Source: Conchiformibius steedae
Lineage (GTDB): Bacteria > Pseudomonadota > Gammaproteobacteria > Burkholderiales > Neisseriaceae
Assembly (NCBI RefSeq): GCF_014054725.1
Contig: NZ_CP059563.1
Coordinates: forward strand, 62,001 to 126,000
DNA length: 64,000 nucleotides
Reading direction: 5' to 3'
Below are positions 8,781-17,866 of this stretch, piece after piece. The notes under the pieces are model-generated. The model was given only the letters and a program-made list of their open reading frames with translations, was not told the origin of the DNA and made no database searches. A program made the position numbers and the translations under genes. Position 1 is the first letter of the stretch. Each line of letters opens with the position of its first letter.

Positions 8781-9959
8781 ATGGATACCGATATTCTCGT
8801 CATCGGCGGCGGACCGGCGGGTTTGGCGTTTGCCCGACAATTTGCAGGCAGCCCGCTGCGCCTGACCGTGCTGGAACAAGCCCCCCCCGAAACCCTGCAA
8901 CACCCCCCTTACGACGGGCGCGAAATCGCCCTAACCCACCGTTCTGCCGAAATTTTACAGCGTTTGGATATTTGGCAGCGCATTCCCGCTAATGAAATCT
9001 ACCGTTTGCGCGATGCCAAAGTGTATAACGGCACGTCCGACTACACCCTGCACTTTCCCGAACCCGCACGCGCGCGCGGCGGCAAAACCGACCGTTTGGG
9101 CAACCTGATTTCCAACCACAATATCCGCCGCGCCGCCTATTTGGCGGTGGCAGATACCCCCAATGTGACTCTGCATTGCGGCACGGGTGTCAAAACCGTT
9201 GCCACCGACAAACAATCCGCCTGCGCCACTTTAGCAGACGGCAGCCAAATCCGCGCCCGTTTGCTGGTGGCTGCCGACAGCCGCATGTCGCAAGCACGGC
9301 GGCAGTTGGGCATTGCTGCCGATATGCACGACTTCGGGCGCACCGTAATTGTGTTCCGCACCCGCCACAGCCTGTCTAACCAACACACTGCCAGCGAATG
9401 CTTTTTTTACGGGCGCACCCTTGCCCTGCTGCCCTTGGAAGAACATCTGACCAACTGCGTGGTAACGATTGCCAACACCCGCGCCCACGAACTGCTTTCG
9501 CTTGAACCTGCCGATTTGGTCAAACACATTCAAACCCTGTTGCGCGGCAAATTGGGCGAAATGGAAATCGCAGGCACGGTACACACTTATCCGCTGATGG
9601 GCGTACACGCCAAACGTTTTTATGCCAACCGCGCCGCCTTGGTGGGCGATGCCGCCGTGGGTATGCACCCCGTTACCGCACACGGTTTTAATTTGGGTTT
9701 GGAAAGCACGGATTTACTGGCAGGTTTAATCCTGAAAGCACAACGGCGCGGCAACGACATTGCGTCCCCCGCCCTGCTGGAAGAATACAACTTCAAACAC
9801 CAGCTGCACACCCGTCCGCTGTATCACGGCACCAATGCCATGGTCAATTTCTTTACCACCGATACCGCCCCCGCCAAACTGCTGCGCGGCGCTGCATTAC
9901 GCATCAGCAACAACCTGCCCCCGCTGAAAAAAATCATCAGCAAACAACTGACGGGCTAA
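8781..9959 (+). CDS. ubiM: UbiM-type ubiquinone-biosynthesis FAD monooxygenase
   Basis: 392 residues, flavin hydroxylase of the UbiH/UbiF/UbiM/VisC group. FAD motifs: N-terminal DILVIGGGPAGLAFARQF, the middle ARLLVAADSRMSQAR, and ALVGDAAVGMHPVTAHGFNLG near residue 290. UbiM is the form known in Neisseria, where it carries out several ring hydroxylations. The symbol is given on that basis and on overall resemblance. The start is the ATG at 8781; the upstream open frame has no family similarity. Confidence 0.8.
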   Translation: MDTDILVIGGGPAGLAFARQFAGSPLRLTVLEQAPPETLQHPPYDGREIALTHRSAEILQRLDIWQRIPANEIYRLRDAKVYNGTSDYTLHFPEPARARGGKTDRLGNLISNHNIRRAAYLAVADTPNVTLHCGTGVKTVATDKQSACATLADGSQIRARLLVAADSRMSQARRQLGIAADMHDFGRTVIVFRTRHSLSNQHTASECFFYGRTLALLPLEEHLTNCVVTIANTRAHELLSLEPADLVKHIQTLLRGKLGEMEIAGTVHTYPLMGVHAKRFYANRAALVGDAAVGMHPVTAHGFNLGLESTDLLAGLILKAQRRGNDIASPALLEEYNFKHQLHTRPLYHGTNAMVNFFTTDTAPAKLLRGAALRISNNLPPLKKIISKQLTG

Positions 9960-9999
9960 CCCTTAAAAACGCTTCACAACCATAATCGGAAACCCCACC

Positions 10000-11430
10000 A
10001 TGTCCACCCCAAACAATTTTCATCTGCTGCTGTTCGGCGCAACCGGCGATTTGGCGCAACGCAAACTGTTTCCCGCGCTCTATCGCGCCCACGCCCATGA
10101 TTTGCTGCACCCGCAGGCACGCATTACCGCCATCGGGCGCAGCGAACCCGACACCGCTGCCTTTCTTGCCACCTTGCAACAGCAGGCGCAAAACCATCTG
10201 GCAGACGACTTTAATCTCCAAACATGGCAAACCTTCTGCCAACGCATCGATTACCTGATGCTGGACGTTTCCCAAGCCCAACAGTTTGACGCATTGGCAA
10301 AATTCGCCCAATCGTCTGACACCGTGATTGCCTACCTGTCCACCGCACCGCGTTTTTTTGCCGACATCTGCCAACAGTTGGCACGCGTGGGCTTAAACAC
10401 CCCCAATGTGCGCGTGGTGCTGGAAAAACCCCTCGGCAACGACTTGGATTCGTCCCGACACATCAACGCCGCCGTGGGCGAATACTTTAGCGAAAACCAA
10501 ATTTACCGCATTGACCACTATCTCGGCAAAGAAGCCCTGCAAAACCTGCTGCCACTGCGTTTTGGCAACCCCCTGTTTGAATCGGTATGGAATAAAGACT
10601 TTATCCAATCGGTACAAATTACCGTGGCGGAAACCTTGGGTGTCGGCACACGCGGCGCATTTTACGACCGTACGGGCGCACTGCGCGACATGGTGCAAAA
10701 CCACCTGTTGCAAATGCTGTGTTACACCGCCATGGAACGCCCCGCTTCCACCCATTCCGATGATATTCGTAATGAAAAACTCAAATTATTGGAATCATTA
10801 CGCATTTACACCCCCGCCGAAGTAGATACACACGCCGTGCGCGGACAATACACCGCCGCCCAAGGCATGAACGCCTATTTGGACGAAGCCGACATCGCCC
10901 CCGACAGCCGCACCGAAACCTTTGTCGCTGCCGAGCTGTATATCGATAACCCCCGTTGGACAGGTGTACCGTTTTATCTGCGTACCGGCAAACGCATGGC
11001 GCAAAAACAAGCCCATATTGTCATCAATTTCAAAACCGATCCACACAACCCTTTTGCTGCCGTTGCCAACCGCCTTACCATCAGCCTGCAACCCGATGAA
11101 ACCCTTACCCTGCGCCTAAACACCAAACGCACAGGCAGCGGTATGCAGTCTGCGCCAGCCGATATGGTGCTGGATTTGGCGGCAGCCGCAAACGGACGGC
11201 GCATGGAAGCCTACGAATTATTACTGCTGGAAATCATCGCAGGACGTTTGGGCTTATTTAACCGCCGCGATGAGCTGGAAGCCGCATGGCGTTGGGCGAT
11301 GCCGCTGCTGGAACGCTGGCAAGACCCGTCTGCCCCCGCACCGCAAGGCTATCCTGCGGGTAGTTGGGGTGCTGCCGCCGCACAAGCGCTGCTTGCCCGC
11401 CACGGCGACACATGGGCAGAAAACGCCTAA
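10000..11430 (+). CDS. zwf: Glucose-6-phosphate 1-dehydrogenase
   Basis: 476 residues. Oxidises glucose 6-phosphate to 6-phosphogluconolactone with NADP(+). N-terminal coenzyme motif LFGATGDLAQRKLFPALY; active-site motif RIDHYLGKEALQNL around residue 170. The product feeds the Entner-Doudoroff enzymes Edd and Eda encoded a few kb downstream. pgl, often next to zwf in Neisseria, is not here. A terminator follows. Confidence 0.97.
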   Translation: MSTPNNFHLLLFGATGDLAQRKLFPALYRAHAHDLLHPQARITAIGRSEPDTAAFLATLQQQAQNHLADDFNLQTWQTFCQRIDYLMLDVSQAQQFDALAKFAQSSDTVIAYLSTAPRFFADICQQLARVGLNTPNVRVVLEKPLGNDLDSSRHINAAVGEYFSENQIYRIDHYLGKEALQNLLPLRFGNPLFESVWNKDFIQSVQITVAETLGVGTRGAFYDRTGALRDMVQNHLLQMLCYTAMERPASTHSDDIRNEKLKLLESLRIYTPAEVDTHAVRGQYTAAQGMNAYLDEADIAPDSRTETFVAAELYIDNPRWTGVPFYLRTGKRMAQKQAHIVINFKTDPHNPFAAVANRLTISLQPDETLTLRLNTKRTGSGMQSAPADMVLDLAAAANGRRMEAYELLLLEIIAGRLGLFNRRDELEAAWRWAMPLLERWQDPSAPAPQGYPAGSWGAAAAQALLARHGDTWAENA

Positions 11431-11441
11431 ATACCCGCAAC

Positions 11442-11469
11442 AACAGGGACAAACACTTTGTCCCTGTTT
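11442..11469 (+). terminator. Terminator-like hairpin after zwf
   Basis: Perfect 12-bp inverted repeat (AACAGGGACAAA and its complement) around a 4-base loop, 11 bp after the zwf stop. The T-run is short, so activity is likely but not certain. Confidence 0.65.
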
Positions 11470-11601
11470 GATTGCGCCACACATGACACAGGCTTTGCCT
11501 ACCGGCTAAAATTAAAGCGCGTATGTATTGGTTTTTTACGGAAAACGTGAAAAATACAGTTGATTAAAATCATATTCCCTATCTTACCGTAGGGGTTGCG
11601 C

Positions 11602-11641
11602 ACAAAAAACCTTCCAAATCATATTGGTGATTTGGAAGGTT
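11602..11641 (-). terminator. Rho-independent terminator of tRNA-Lys
   Basis: 14-bp perfect stem (AACCTTCCAAATCA and complement) with a 6-base loop, followed on the minus strand by a T-run. It lies just 3' of the tRNA-Lys gene. Confidence 0.85.
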
Positions 11642-11648
11642 ATTTATT

Positions 11649-11724
11649 TGGTGGGTCGTGAGCGATTCGAACGCTCGACCAACGGATTAAAAGTCCGCTG
11701 CTCTACCGACTGAGCTAACGACCC
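11649..11724 (-). tRNA. tRNA-Lys (UUU)
   Basis: 76 nt with encoded CCA. The acceptor GGGTCGT pairs with ACGACCC. The anticodon arm CGGACTTTTAATCCG shows TTT, and the T-loop is TTCGAAT. Followed by a strong terminator on the same strand. Confidence 0.97.
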
Positions 11725-11801
11725 GAAAAACAGAATAATAAACTGCTTTGCCCTTGGTGTCAATACCCGATGATTTAAATTCTGTAATTTATTAAATTAT
11801 A

Positions 11802-12470
11802 TCAGAATAAGGCATCAATGGCTTCCGATTGTTTGTTGTTTTGGGGCTGGCGCGATGGCGGGCGCACAGGGGTCAGTTCGCGCTCGCCACCCGATGATTG
11901 GCTGTTGTTGCGCGAACGGCTGCCGCGTTCGCCGCTGCCCGAATCGCTGCGCTCGCGGCGGGGCTGGACGGGACGTTCGCGCGGCACGTTTACCGGCTCT
12001 AATACCACTTCGCCGGTGGTGTTGTTTTGACTGCTGCGGCTGCGTTCGCTGTTGCGGGCGCTGTCGCTGTTTTCACGCGGCGGACGTTTGGGACGGGGCT
12101 TGCGCGGTACGCTCTGCCCCGACGTGAGAGCGCGGGTGTTAATCGGCGGCGTTGCGATGCTGCTGTTTAAGGCATTGGCGGCGGCTTCGGCTTCCTGCTG
12201 GCGGTTGGGGTCTTCAGGCTGCGAGGCAGCTTGCGACGCAGCACTGCCGTTCACACCAATTTTGCGTACCGCAACAGCGCCGTTGGGCGACATGGCTTCC
12301 ACCGTGGCGGCAGGGGCGTTTTCCTGTACCACTGCTGCGGTGCGCTTGGGGGTACGGGTGACTTCAAAATACAACAAGGCAATCAATGCGCTGACAATCA
12401 GTGTACCCAATGCCAGCAATCCAATCATGATATTGCCGAAGGTAAATTTAGAGTTTGAATTTTTCGACAT
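11802..12470 (-). CDS. Single-pass membrane protein with disordered Arg/Ser/Pro-rich region
   Basis: 222 residues from MSKNSNSKFTFGN (12470). One transmembrane helix lies at about residues 13-35 (IMIGLLALGTLIVSALIALL). The remainder is low-complexity and basic, rich in Ser, Arg, Pro, Asn and Gln, and would face the periplasm if the N-terminus is inside. It ends with NKQSEAIDALF. The gene follows dolP on the same strand (74 bp gap). No enzymatic domain is visible. The topology resembles small divisome or envelope organisers, but that is only an analogy. Confidence 0.65.
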   Translation of the reverse strand: MSKNSNSKFTFGNIMIGLLALGTLIVSALIALLYFEVTRTPKRTAAVVQENAPAATVEAMSPNGAVAVRKIGVNGSAASQAASQPEDPNRQQEAEAAANALNSSIATPPINTRALTSGQSVPRKPRPKRPPRENSDSARNSERSRSSQNNTTGEVVLEPVNVPRERPVQPRRERSDSGSGERGSRSRNNSQSSGGERELTPVRPPSRQPQNNKQSEAIDALF

Positions 12471-12544
12471 AAAATTTCCGTTTTGACCAAACAGCGACCG
12501 CAGCACCGCCGCCGCCCGCACCGCTACGGCACGGGCAGACGGGG

Positions 12545-13156
12545 TTAATAAGGCGATTCGGTAAAGTTTTCATACAGCGTAACCACGCTCATCACGCCAG
12601 GGGTGGTGCTGACGCGCTGGTTTACCGCTGCCTGCTGTTCGGGGCTGAGCATGCCCATTACATAGGTTACGCCTGCATAAGTAACCACTTTAACATGTCC
12701 CGGATACACACCCGGCACATTTAACAAATTGGCGCGGACACGGGCGGTAATGGACGTGTCGTTGCTGACATCGGCAACAGTACGCGCATTGGGTACCACG
12801 CTGATGTGGTTAAACACGGCGGCGGCGCTGCGTTCGGCGCGTGCGATGCGTTCAACGGTTTGGCGGTCGGCCTGCGAAGCCACCTGCCCCAACAGCAGCA
12901 GACGGCGGTTGTAGCTGACTACGGCAACAGACGGCTTAAAACCGCCATAGCTGTTACGGCGCAAAATAGACTGCGCTTTGCTTTTTACATGCAGTTCCAT
13001 CACTTGGTCATCGGCTTGCGAGCCGGCAGAACGGCGGTCGGTAATCGAAGACGCCGCCAACCCGCCGCCGATGACGGCTGCAGCACAGCCGCTCAGGGCG
13101 GCTGCAATCAGTGTACCCAAGATAGCGGTTCGCAAACCTGTTTTCCACGGTCTCAT
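12545..13156 (-). CDS. dolP: BON-domain outer-membrane lipoprotein, DolP/YraP-like
   Basis: 203 residues from MRPWKTGLRT. The lipobox is LSGCAA (Cys about residue 24). Two BON domains follow: the first around SKAQSILRRNSYGG to FNHISVVPN, the second around SITARVRANLLNVPGV to VVTLYENF. DolP/YraP proteins of enterobacteria and Neisseria support outer-membrane integrity. The neisserial homologue is known as GNA2091. The start was placed at the methionine just before the signal peptide. Confidence 0.85.
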   Translation of the reverse strand: MRPWKTGLRTAILGTLIAAALSGCAAAVIGGGLAASSITDRRSAGSQADDQVMELHVKSKAQSILRRNSYGGFKPSVAVVSYNRRLLLLGQVASQADRQTVERIARAERSAAAVFNHISVVPNARTVADVSNDTSITARVRANLLNVPGVYPGHVKVVTYAGVTYVMGMLSPEQQAAVNQRVSTTPGVMSVVTLYENFTESPY

Positions 13157-13474
13157 GCGGGGGATTCCTTTAAATATATTGGGGAAGGTAAAAGACAAAA
13201 GCGGGCTTTAGTTTGCCCCATGTTTCCACACACAGGGTTACACACATAAAGCGTAGCCCTATGAACATGGATTTTAACTTTTTTTGGCTGTTTATGCACA
13301 TTATTTCTGCCAAAAAACGGCACACCCCTGCACCTGCCCTTATCTGCCCACGCAGCACAGGCGTTTATTTTTTATCGTAACGGCAACATTTGCGGTAAAA
13401 TATCCTGTTTTTTGCCCGACCATTGTTTACACGGGCAAGCTGTTTTTCCACCCGATTTGAAGGGGCATTACCCT
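13157..13474. other. Intergenic region between dolP and the permease gene
   Basis: About 318 bp without a convincing gene. It must hold the divergent promoters for dolP and the permease. I see AT-rich stretches near 13360-13410 but no clear operator or hairpin. Confidence 0.5.
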
Positions 13475-14245
13475 ATGGATTTTGTTGTAAATTGGTTTGC
13501 CGAAGCGTTTCCGCGCCTGTACGAATACCGCAATATGTTTGTATTTGGCGCACTGACTACCTTGGGCATTACGGTGGCATCGGTTGTCGGCGGCACGGTG
13601 CTGGGTTTGTTTGGCGCATTGGCACGGATTGCCCGCACCGAAAAAGGCGGACCCGCATTACAGGCAGGCGCATGGCTGCTGCGTTCGCTTTCTTCGCTGT
13701 ATGTTACGCTGTTTCGCGGCACACCCTTGTTTGTACAAATTTTTATTTGGTACTTTGTGTGGCTGGCGGCGCTGGTTCATCCACAAACAGGCTGGCTAAT
13801 CAGCGGCGATTTGGCGGCAGAGCTGCGGCGCAACCACGGTGCACTGATTGCAGGCGTGCTGGCATTAACCGTAAACGCAGGCGCATACATTACCGAGATT
13901 ATCCGCGCAGGCATTCAATCAATTGACAAAGGACAAATGGAAGCAGCGCGTTCTTTGGGTTTAAGCTACGGACAAGCCATGCGCTATGTGATTTTACCGC
14001 AAGCATTGCGCCGTATGCTGCCGCCATTTGCCAACGAATTTATTACCTTGCTAAAAGACAGTTCGCTGCTGTCTGCCATTGGCGTGGCAGAATTGGCGTA
14101 TGTGCAAAAAACCATTTCGGGGCGTTATTCCATTTATGACGAGCCTTTGTATGCGGTGGCACTGATTTACCTCATCATGACCATGCTGTTGGGCTGGCTG
14201 TTTTCGGTTTTAGAAAAAAAATACGGTATGAAACAGCATCATTAA
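13475..14245 (+). CDS. Polar amino-acid ABC transporter permease
   Basis: 256 residues with about five transmembrane helices. The HisM/GlnP-type EAA loop is clear (EAARSLGLSYGQAMRYVILPQALRRMLPP, residues about 155-183, quoted in part), as is SLLSAIGVAELAYVQ. It would form the membrane channel of an amino-acid uptake system. A matching binding-protein gene lies at 14961-15773 on the opposite strand; no ATPase gene is in the window. Start at the ATG at 13475 after AAGGGG. Confidence 0.88.
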   Translation: MDFVVNWFAEAFPRLYEYRNMFVFGALTTLGITVASVVGGTVLGLFGALARIARTEKGGPALQAGAWLLRSLSSLYVTLFRGTPLFVQIFIWYFVWLAALVHPQTGWLISGDLAAELRRNHGALIAGVLALTVNAGAYITEIIRAGIQSIDKGQMEAARSLGLSYGQAMRYVILPQALRRMLPPFANEFITLLKDSSLLSAIGVAELAYVQKTISGRYSIYDEPLYAVALIYLIMTMLLGWLFSVLEKKYGMKQHH

Positions 14246-14261
14246 TCTTGGTGTAAACAGC

Positions 14262-14290
14262 AAAACGGGCAGAATTTCTGCCCGTTTTTT
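14262..14290. terminator. Bidirectional terminator between permease gene and eda
   Basis: AAAACGGGCAGAA pairs with TTCTGCCCGTTTT in a perfect hairpin with A and T runs on both sides. It lies between two convergent genes. Confidence 0.85.
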
Positions 14291-14309
14291 CTTTGACGGA
14301 AATACCTGT

Positions 14310-14933
14310 TTAAGCGCGTAACGCTGCTGCTTCCCGCGCCAAACGGCTGATGGTTTCCCAATCCCGCGCCGCCACTGCCGCTTTGGGGGCAAGCCACGAA
14401 CCGCCTACACACAACACATTGGGCAAACGCAAATAATCAGGCGCAGTTGCCGCGCTGATTCCACCAGTCGGGCAAAACATCGCTTGCGGAAACGGTCCGT
14501 GCCACGCCTGCAACAACGCCCTTCCGCCTACTACTTCAGCGGGAAACAGCTTGCAGGTATCCAAGCCATGCGCTAACGCCAGCATCAACTCGCCTGCCGT
14601 GGCTACCCCCGGAATCACAGGAACGGCGGCGCGCGCCGCTGCTTCGGCAAAAGCGGGATAAATGCCGGGGCTGATGACAAACTGCGCCCCCGCATCCACC
14701 GCAGCGCGAAGCTGGGTTTCGTCCAACACAGTTCCCGCCCCCACCACCGCATCGGGCAATACTTGGCGGATGCGCGAAATGGCAGCCAAAGCACAAGGGG
14801 TACGCAGGGTAATTTCCAAAGTACGGATACCGCCGTTATACAGTGCCTGTGCCAAATCCGCCGCCACATCCGCATCTTCCACCGCCAGCACGGGCATCAC
14901 GGGGGAAAGCGATAAAACCTCTCGCGCATTCAT
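14310..14933 (-). CDS. eda: KDPG/KHG aldolase
   Basis: 207 residues. Cleaves 2-keto-3-deoxy-6-phosphogluconate to pyruvate and glyceraldehyde 3-phosphate, the last Entner-Doudoroff step. Motifs: PVLAVEDADVAADLA, GGIRTLEITLRTP (catalytic Glu), GAGTVLD, and the Schiff-base lysine in TCKLFPAE. MNAREVL at 14933 has AAGGAA upstream and is preferred to the MVEIRKIL start at 14957. It lies 27 bp after the binding-protein gene, downstream of edd. Confidence 0.93.
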   Translation of the reverse strand: MNAREVLSLSPVMPVLAVEDADVAADLAQALYNGGIRTLEITLRTPCALAAISRIRQVLPDAVVGAGTVLDETQLRAAVDAGAQFVISPGIYPAFAEAAARAAVPVIPGVATAGELMLALAHGLDTCKLFPAEVVGGRALLQAWHGPFPQAMFCPTGGISAATAPDYLRLPNVLCVGGSWLAPKAAVAARDWETISRLAREAAALRA

Positions 14934-14960
14934 TAATATTTTCCTTATTTCAACCAAGAT

Positions 14961-15773
14961 TTATTGCTGCTGCTGCGCCGCCATTGCAGAACCAAACCAT
15001 TTTTCAAACAGCTTGTCGTAAGTGCCATTGGATTTGACGGTTTGCAAACCTTTGTTCAGTTTTTCCAGCAATTCGGTATTGCCTTTTTTCACGGCAAACG
15101 CAAAGTCTTTTTTCTCATTTTCTACTACAATGGAACGCATTTTAAAACCGGGTTGCTGCTTGGCGGCGTATGCCAACACATAGCCGTTGTCCAATGCGCC
15201 GTCTGCGCGTTTGCCGTACACGGCTTTCATCGACACATGATAAGAATCGGTAATCATCACATTGCTGCGCGAACCGGTAATTTTGGCTGCCAATTCGGCA
15301 GGGTTTTTGCTGAATTTGTTTACTGCCAAGGTTTTACCGTGAAAATCTTGCAAGGTTTGAATGTTTTTGTTGTCGTCATTGTCCAGCAGGTAAATCACTT
15401 TGCTGTCGTGCTGTAAAAACGGCTGACTGAAATCCATTTTTTCGGCGCGTTCGGGCTTTACCGAAATGGTGGACGACCAAATATCCAAACTGCCATCGTT
15501 TAAGGTGCGTTCCAAACCGCTGCGCGGGGTGTTGATGATTTCTACGTCAAATCCGCCTGCTTTGGCGGTAGCTTGCAGCACTTCTACTTCAAAACCCGTA
15601 GGTTCGCCTTTCTCGTTGACAAAATGAAAGGGCGGATAGCTCAAATGCGAACCGACACGGTAAACAGGCACGGCGGCAGCGGCGGAAGCCTGTTGTTGTG
15701 CTTCAGGGGTTTTGTGGTCGGAACACGCGCCCAATGCCAGCGCGGTCAAACATAATGCCAAATATTTTTTCAT
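14961..15773 (-). CDS. Amino-acid ABC transporter substrate-binding lipoprotein
   Basis: 270 residues. Lipoprotein signal MKKYLALCLTALALGACS with Cys17. A family 3 extracellular solute-binding domain follows: YRVGSHLSYPPFHFVNEKG, GFEVEVLQA, then FAVKKGNTELLEKLNKGLQ near the C-terminus. It captures a polar amino acid in the periplasm. It sits between edd and eda on the same strand, an unusual place. The likely partner permease is the convergent gene at 13475-14245. Confidence 0.87.
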   Translation of the reverse strand: MKKYLALCLTALALGACSDHKTPEAQQQASAAAAVPVYRVGSHLSYPPFHFVNEKGEPTGFEVEVLQATAKAGGFDVEIINTPRSGLERTLNDGSLDIWSSTISVKPERAEKMDFSQPFLQHDSKVIYLLDNDDNKNIQTLQDFHGKTLAVNKFSKNPAELAAKITGSRSNVMITDSYHVSMKAVYGKRADGALDNGYVLAYAAKQQPGFKMRSIVVENEKKDFAFAVKKGNTELLEKLNKGLQTVKSNGTYDKLFEKWFGSAMAAQQQQ

Positions 15774-15907
15774 CAGAATTCCCTTTCAATAGGTTGTGTG
15801 GTTTAATGTTAAATATAGTTAATCATTGTTTATTGACAGAACAACGCCGTTCAAAAAGTATTCCCATAACAACGTTACCATCTCTTGTGCTGCCGATTAT
15901 ACTCTTT

Positions 15908-17737
15908 TTATTCGCCCCAAGCGTTGCCAAAGCTGCTCGCGCCCGTTTCGGCACTGCCTGCTTGGGCGCGGAAACTGGCAAACAGCTCGCGTCCGAAACC
16001 GTAAGCATTGCGGCTTAAATCGGGTTGGGGAATCTCACGCGCATGCCATTCGGCTTCGTCCACCAGCGCGGTTAATTCGCCTGTTTTGGCATTAAAGCGG
16101 ATTAAATCGCCCGTGCGGATTTTGCCGATGCCGCCGCCGTTTAAGGCTTCGGGCGACATGTGAATCGCCGCCGCCACCTTGCCCGATGCGCCCGACATCC
16201 GTCCGTCCGTAACCAGTGCCACTTTAAAGCCCCTGTCCTGCAAAATGCCCAAAGGCGGCGTGAGTTTGTGCAGTTCGGGCATACCGTTGGCGCGTGGTCC
16301 TTGAAAACGCACCACGCAGACAAAATCGCGTTCCAGTTCGCCACGTTCAAACGCCGCCAACACGTCTTTTTGGTCGTCAAACACAATGGCAGGCGCTTCA
16401 ATGACAAAACTTTCGGGGCGCATGGACGACACTTTAATCACGCCGCGTCCGATATTGCCTTTCATCAGGCGCAAGCCGCCGTCGGGCGAAAAGGCACGGG
16501 CAACGGGGCGGATAATGTCTTCATCGCGGCTTTCGGCAACCGCGTCTTGCCATTTTAATGCACCGTTTAATAAAAACGGCTCTTGAGTATAGGGCTGCAT
16601 ACCGTGTCCCATAACGGTATCCACATCATCATGCAGCAAACCATTGTCGCGCAACTCGCGAATCACAAACGGCAAACCGCCTGCTGCGGCAAAATGGTTC
16701 ACATCTGCCTGACCGTTGGGATAGACGCGAATCAGCAGGGGAATCACGGACGAGATTTCGTCAAAGTCGTCCCAATTCAAAATAATGCCTGCGGCACGCG
16801 CCATCGCCACCAAGTGCATGGTGTGGTTGGTGGAACCGCCCGTTGCCATCAAACCAATTACGGCATTCACAAAGGATTTTTCGCTTAACATTTCGCCCAA
16901 AGGCTGTGCCGTGCCGTTTTTAATGCGTTCAATCAGATGGGCAGCGGCGTGACGGGTCAGCGCTTCGCGTATGGGCGTGTTGGGGTTGAAAAAGGCGGCG
17001 GCAGGCAGGTGCACGCCCATCATTTCCATCATCATTTGATTGGAATTCGCCGTGCCGTAAAAGGTGCATGTACCGGGGCTGTGGTAGGACGCCATTTCGC
17101 TTTTCAGCAATTCATCACGCCCGACTTTGCCTTCGGCGAATAATTGGCGGGTACGCGCTTTTTCTTTGTTGGCAATGCCGCTTGCCATCGGACCGGCAGG
17201 CACGAATATGCCCGGTAAATGTCCGCAGCTTAACGCGCCAATCATCAAACCCGGAACAATTTTGTCGCACACGCCGAAATACAGTGCGCCGTCAAACATT
17301 TGATGCGACAAACCAATCGCGGTACTCATGGCAATTACATCACGCGAAAACAGCGACAGTTCCATGCCTTCATAGCCTTGGGTAATGCCGTCACACATCG
17401 CGGGCGTACCGCCTGCCACCTGCGCGGTGCCGCCGTGTTTTTGCGCTTCGTCTTTAATCCAGTCGGGAAAATCTTTAAATGGCTGGTGCGCCGACACCAT
17501 GTCGTTGTACGCGCTAATCATGCCCAAGTTCGGCACGCTGTTTTGCTGCATTTGAATTTGAATGGTTTTAGGCATGGCGGCGTAGCCGTGCGCCAAGTTG
17601 GAACACGCCAAATGGGCGCGTTCGGGGCGACCGCGTTCGCTTAAAGCGCGGATGCGTGTCAAATAATTCTCGCGGCTGCGGCGGCTGCGTTGAATAATGC
17701 GCTCGGTAACGGCGCGTAAAACGGGATGCAGGTTCAT
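15908..17737 (-). CDS. edd: 6-Phosphogluconate dehydratase
   Basis: 609 residues, typical of Edd. Dehydrates 6-phosphogluconate to KDPG using an iron-sulfur cluster. IlvD/Edd family signatures: [14 protein letters not shown]-type N-terminal motif, [11 protein letters not shown] with a cluster cysteine, [10 protein letters not shown], and [15 protein letters not shown]. With zwf upstream and eda downstream this gives a complete Entner-Doudoroff branch apart from the lactonase. Confidence 0.97.
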   Translation of the reverse strand: MNLHPVLRAVTERIIQRSRRSRENYLTRIRALSERGRPERAHLACSNLAHGYAAMPKTIQIQMQQNSVPNLGMISAYNDMVSAHQPFKDFPDWIKDEAQKHGGTAQVAGGTPAMCDGITQGYEGMELSLFSRDVIAMSTAIGLSHQMFDGALYFGVCDKIVPGLMIGALSCGHLPGIFVPAGPMASGIANKEKARTRQLFAEGKVGRDELLKSEMASYHSPGTCTFYGTANSNQMMMEMMGVHLPAAAFFNPNTPIREALTRHAAAHLIERIKNGTAQPLGEMLSEKSFVNAVIGLMATGGSTNHTMHLVAMARAAGIILNWDDFDEISSVIPLLIRVYPNGQADVNHFAAAGGLPFVIRELRDNGLLHDDVDTVMGHGMQPYTQEPFLLNGALKWQDAVAESRDEDIIRPVARAFSPDGGLRLMKGNIGRGVIKVSSMRPESFVIEAPAIVFDDQKDVLAAFERGELERDFVCVVRFQGPRANGMPELHKLTPPLGILQDRGFKVALVTDGRMSGASGKVAAAIHMSPEALNGGGIGKIRTGDLIRFNAKTGELTALVDEAEWHAREIPQPDLSRNAYGFGRELFASFRAQAGSAETGASSFGNAWGE

Positions 17738-17866
17738 GGTGTGTGTTCTCGTAATGGTTTGCGCGGGATTGTAACTTAATTACATGGTTTTGACTAATGC
17801 GTATTCTGTCCCCTGCTGCGTTTAACGCTACAATACGCCGTTTCTTGCCCGATTGCCTAAGCTGCC

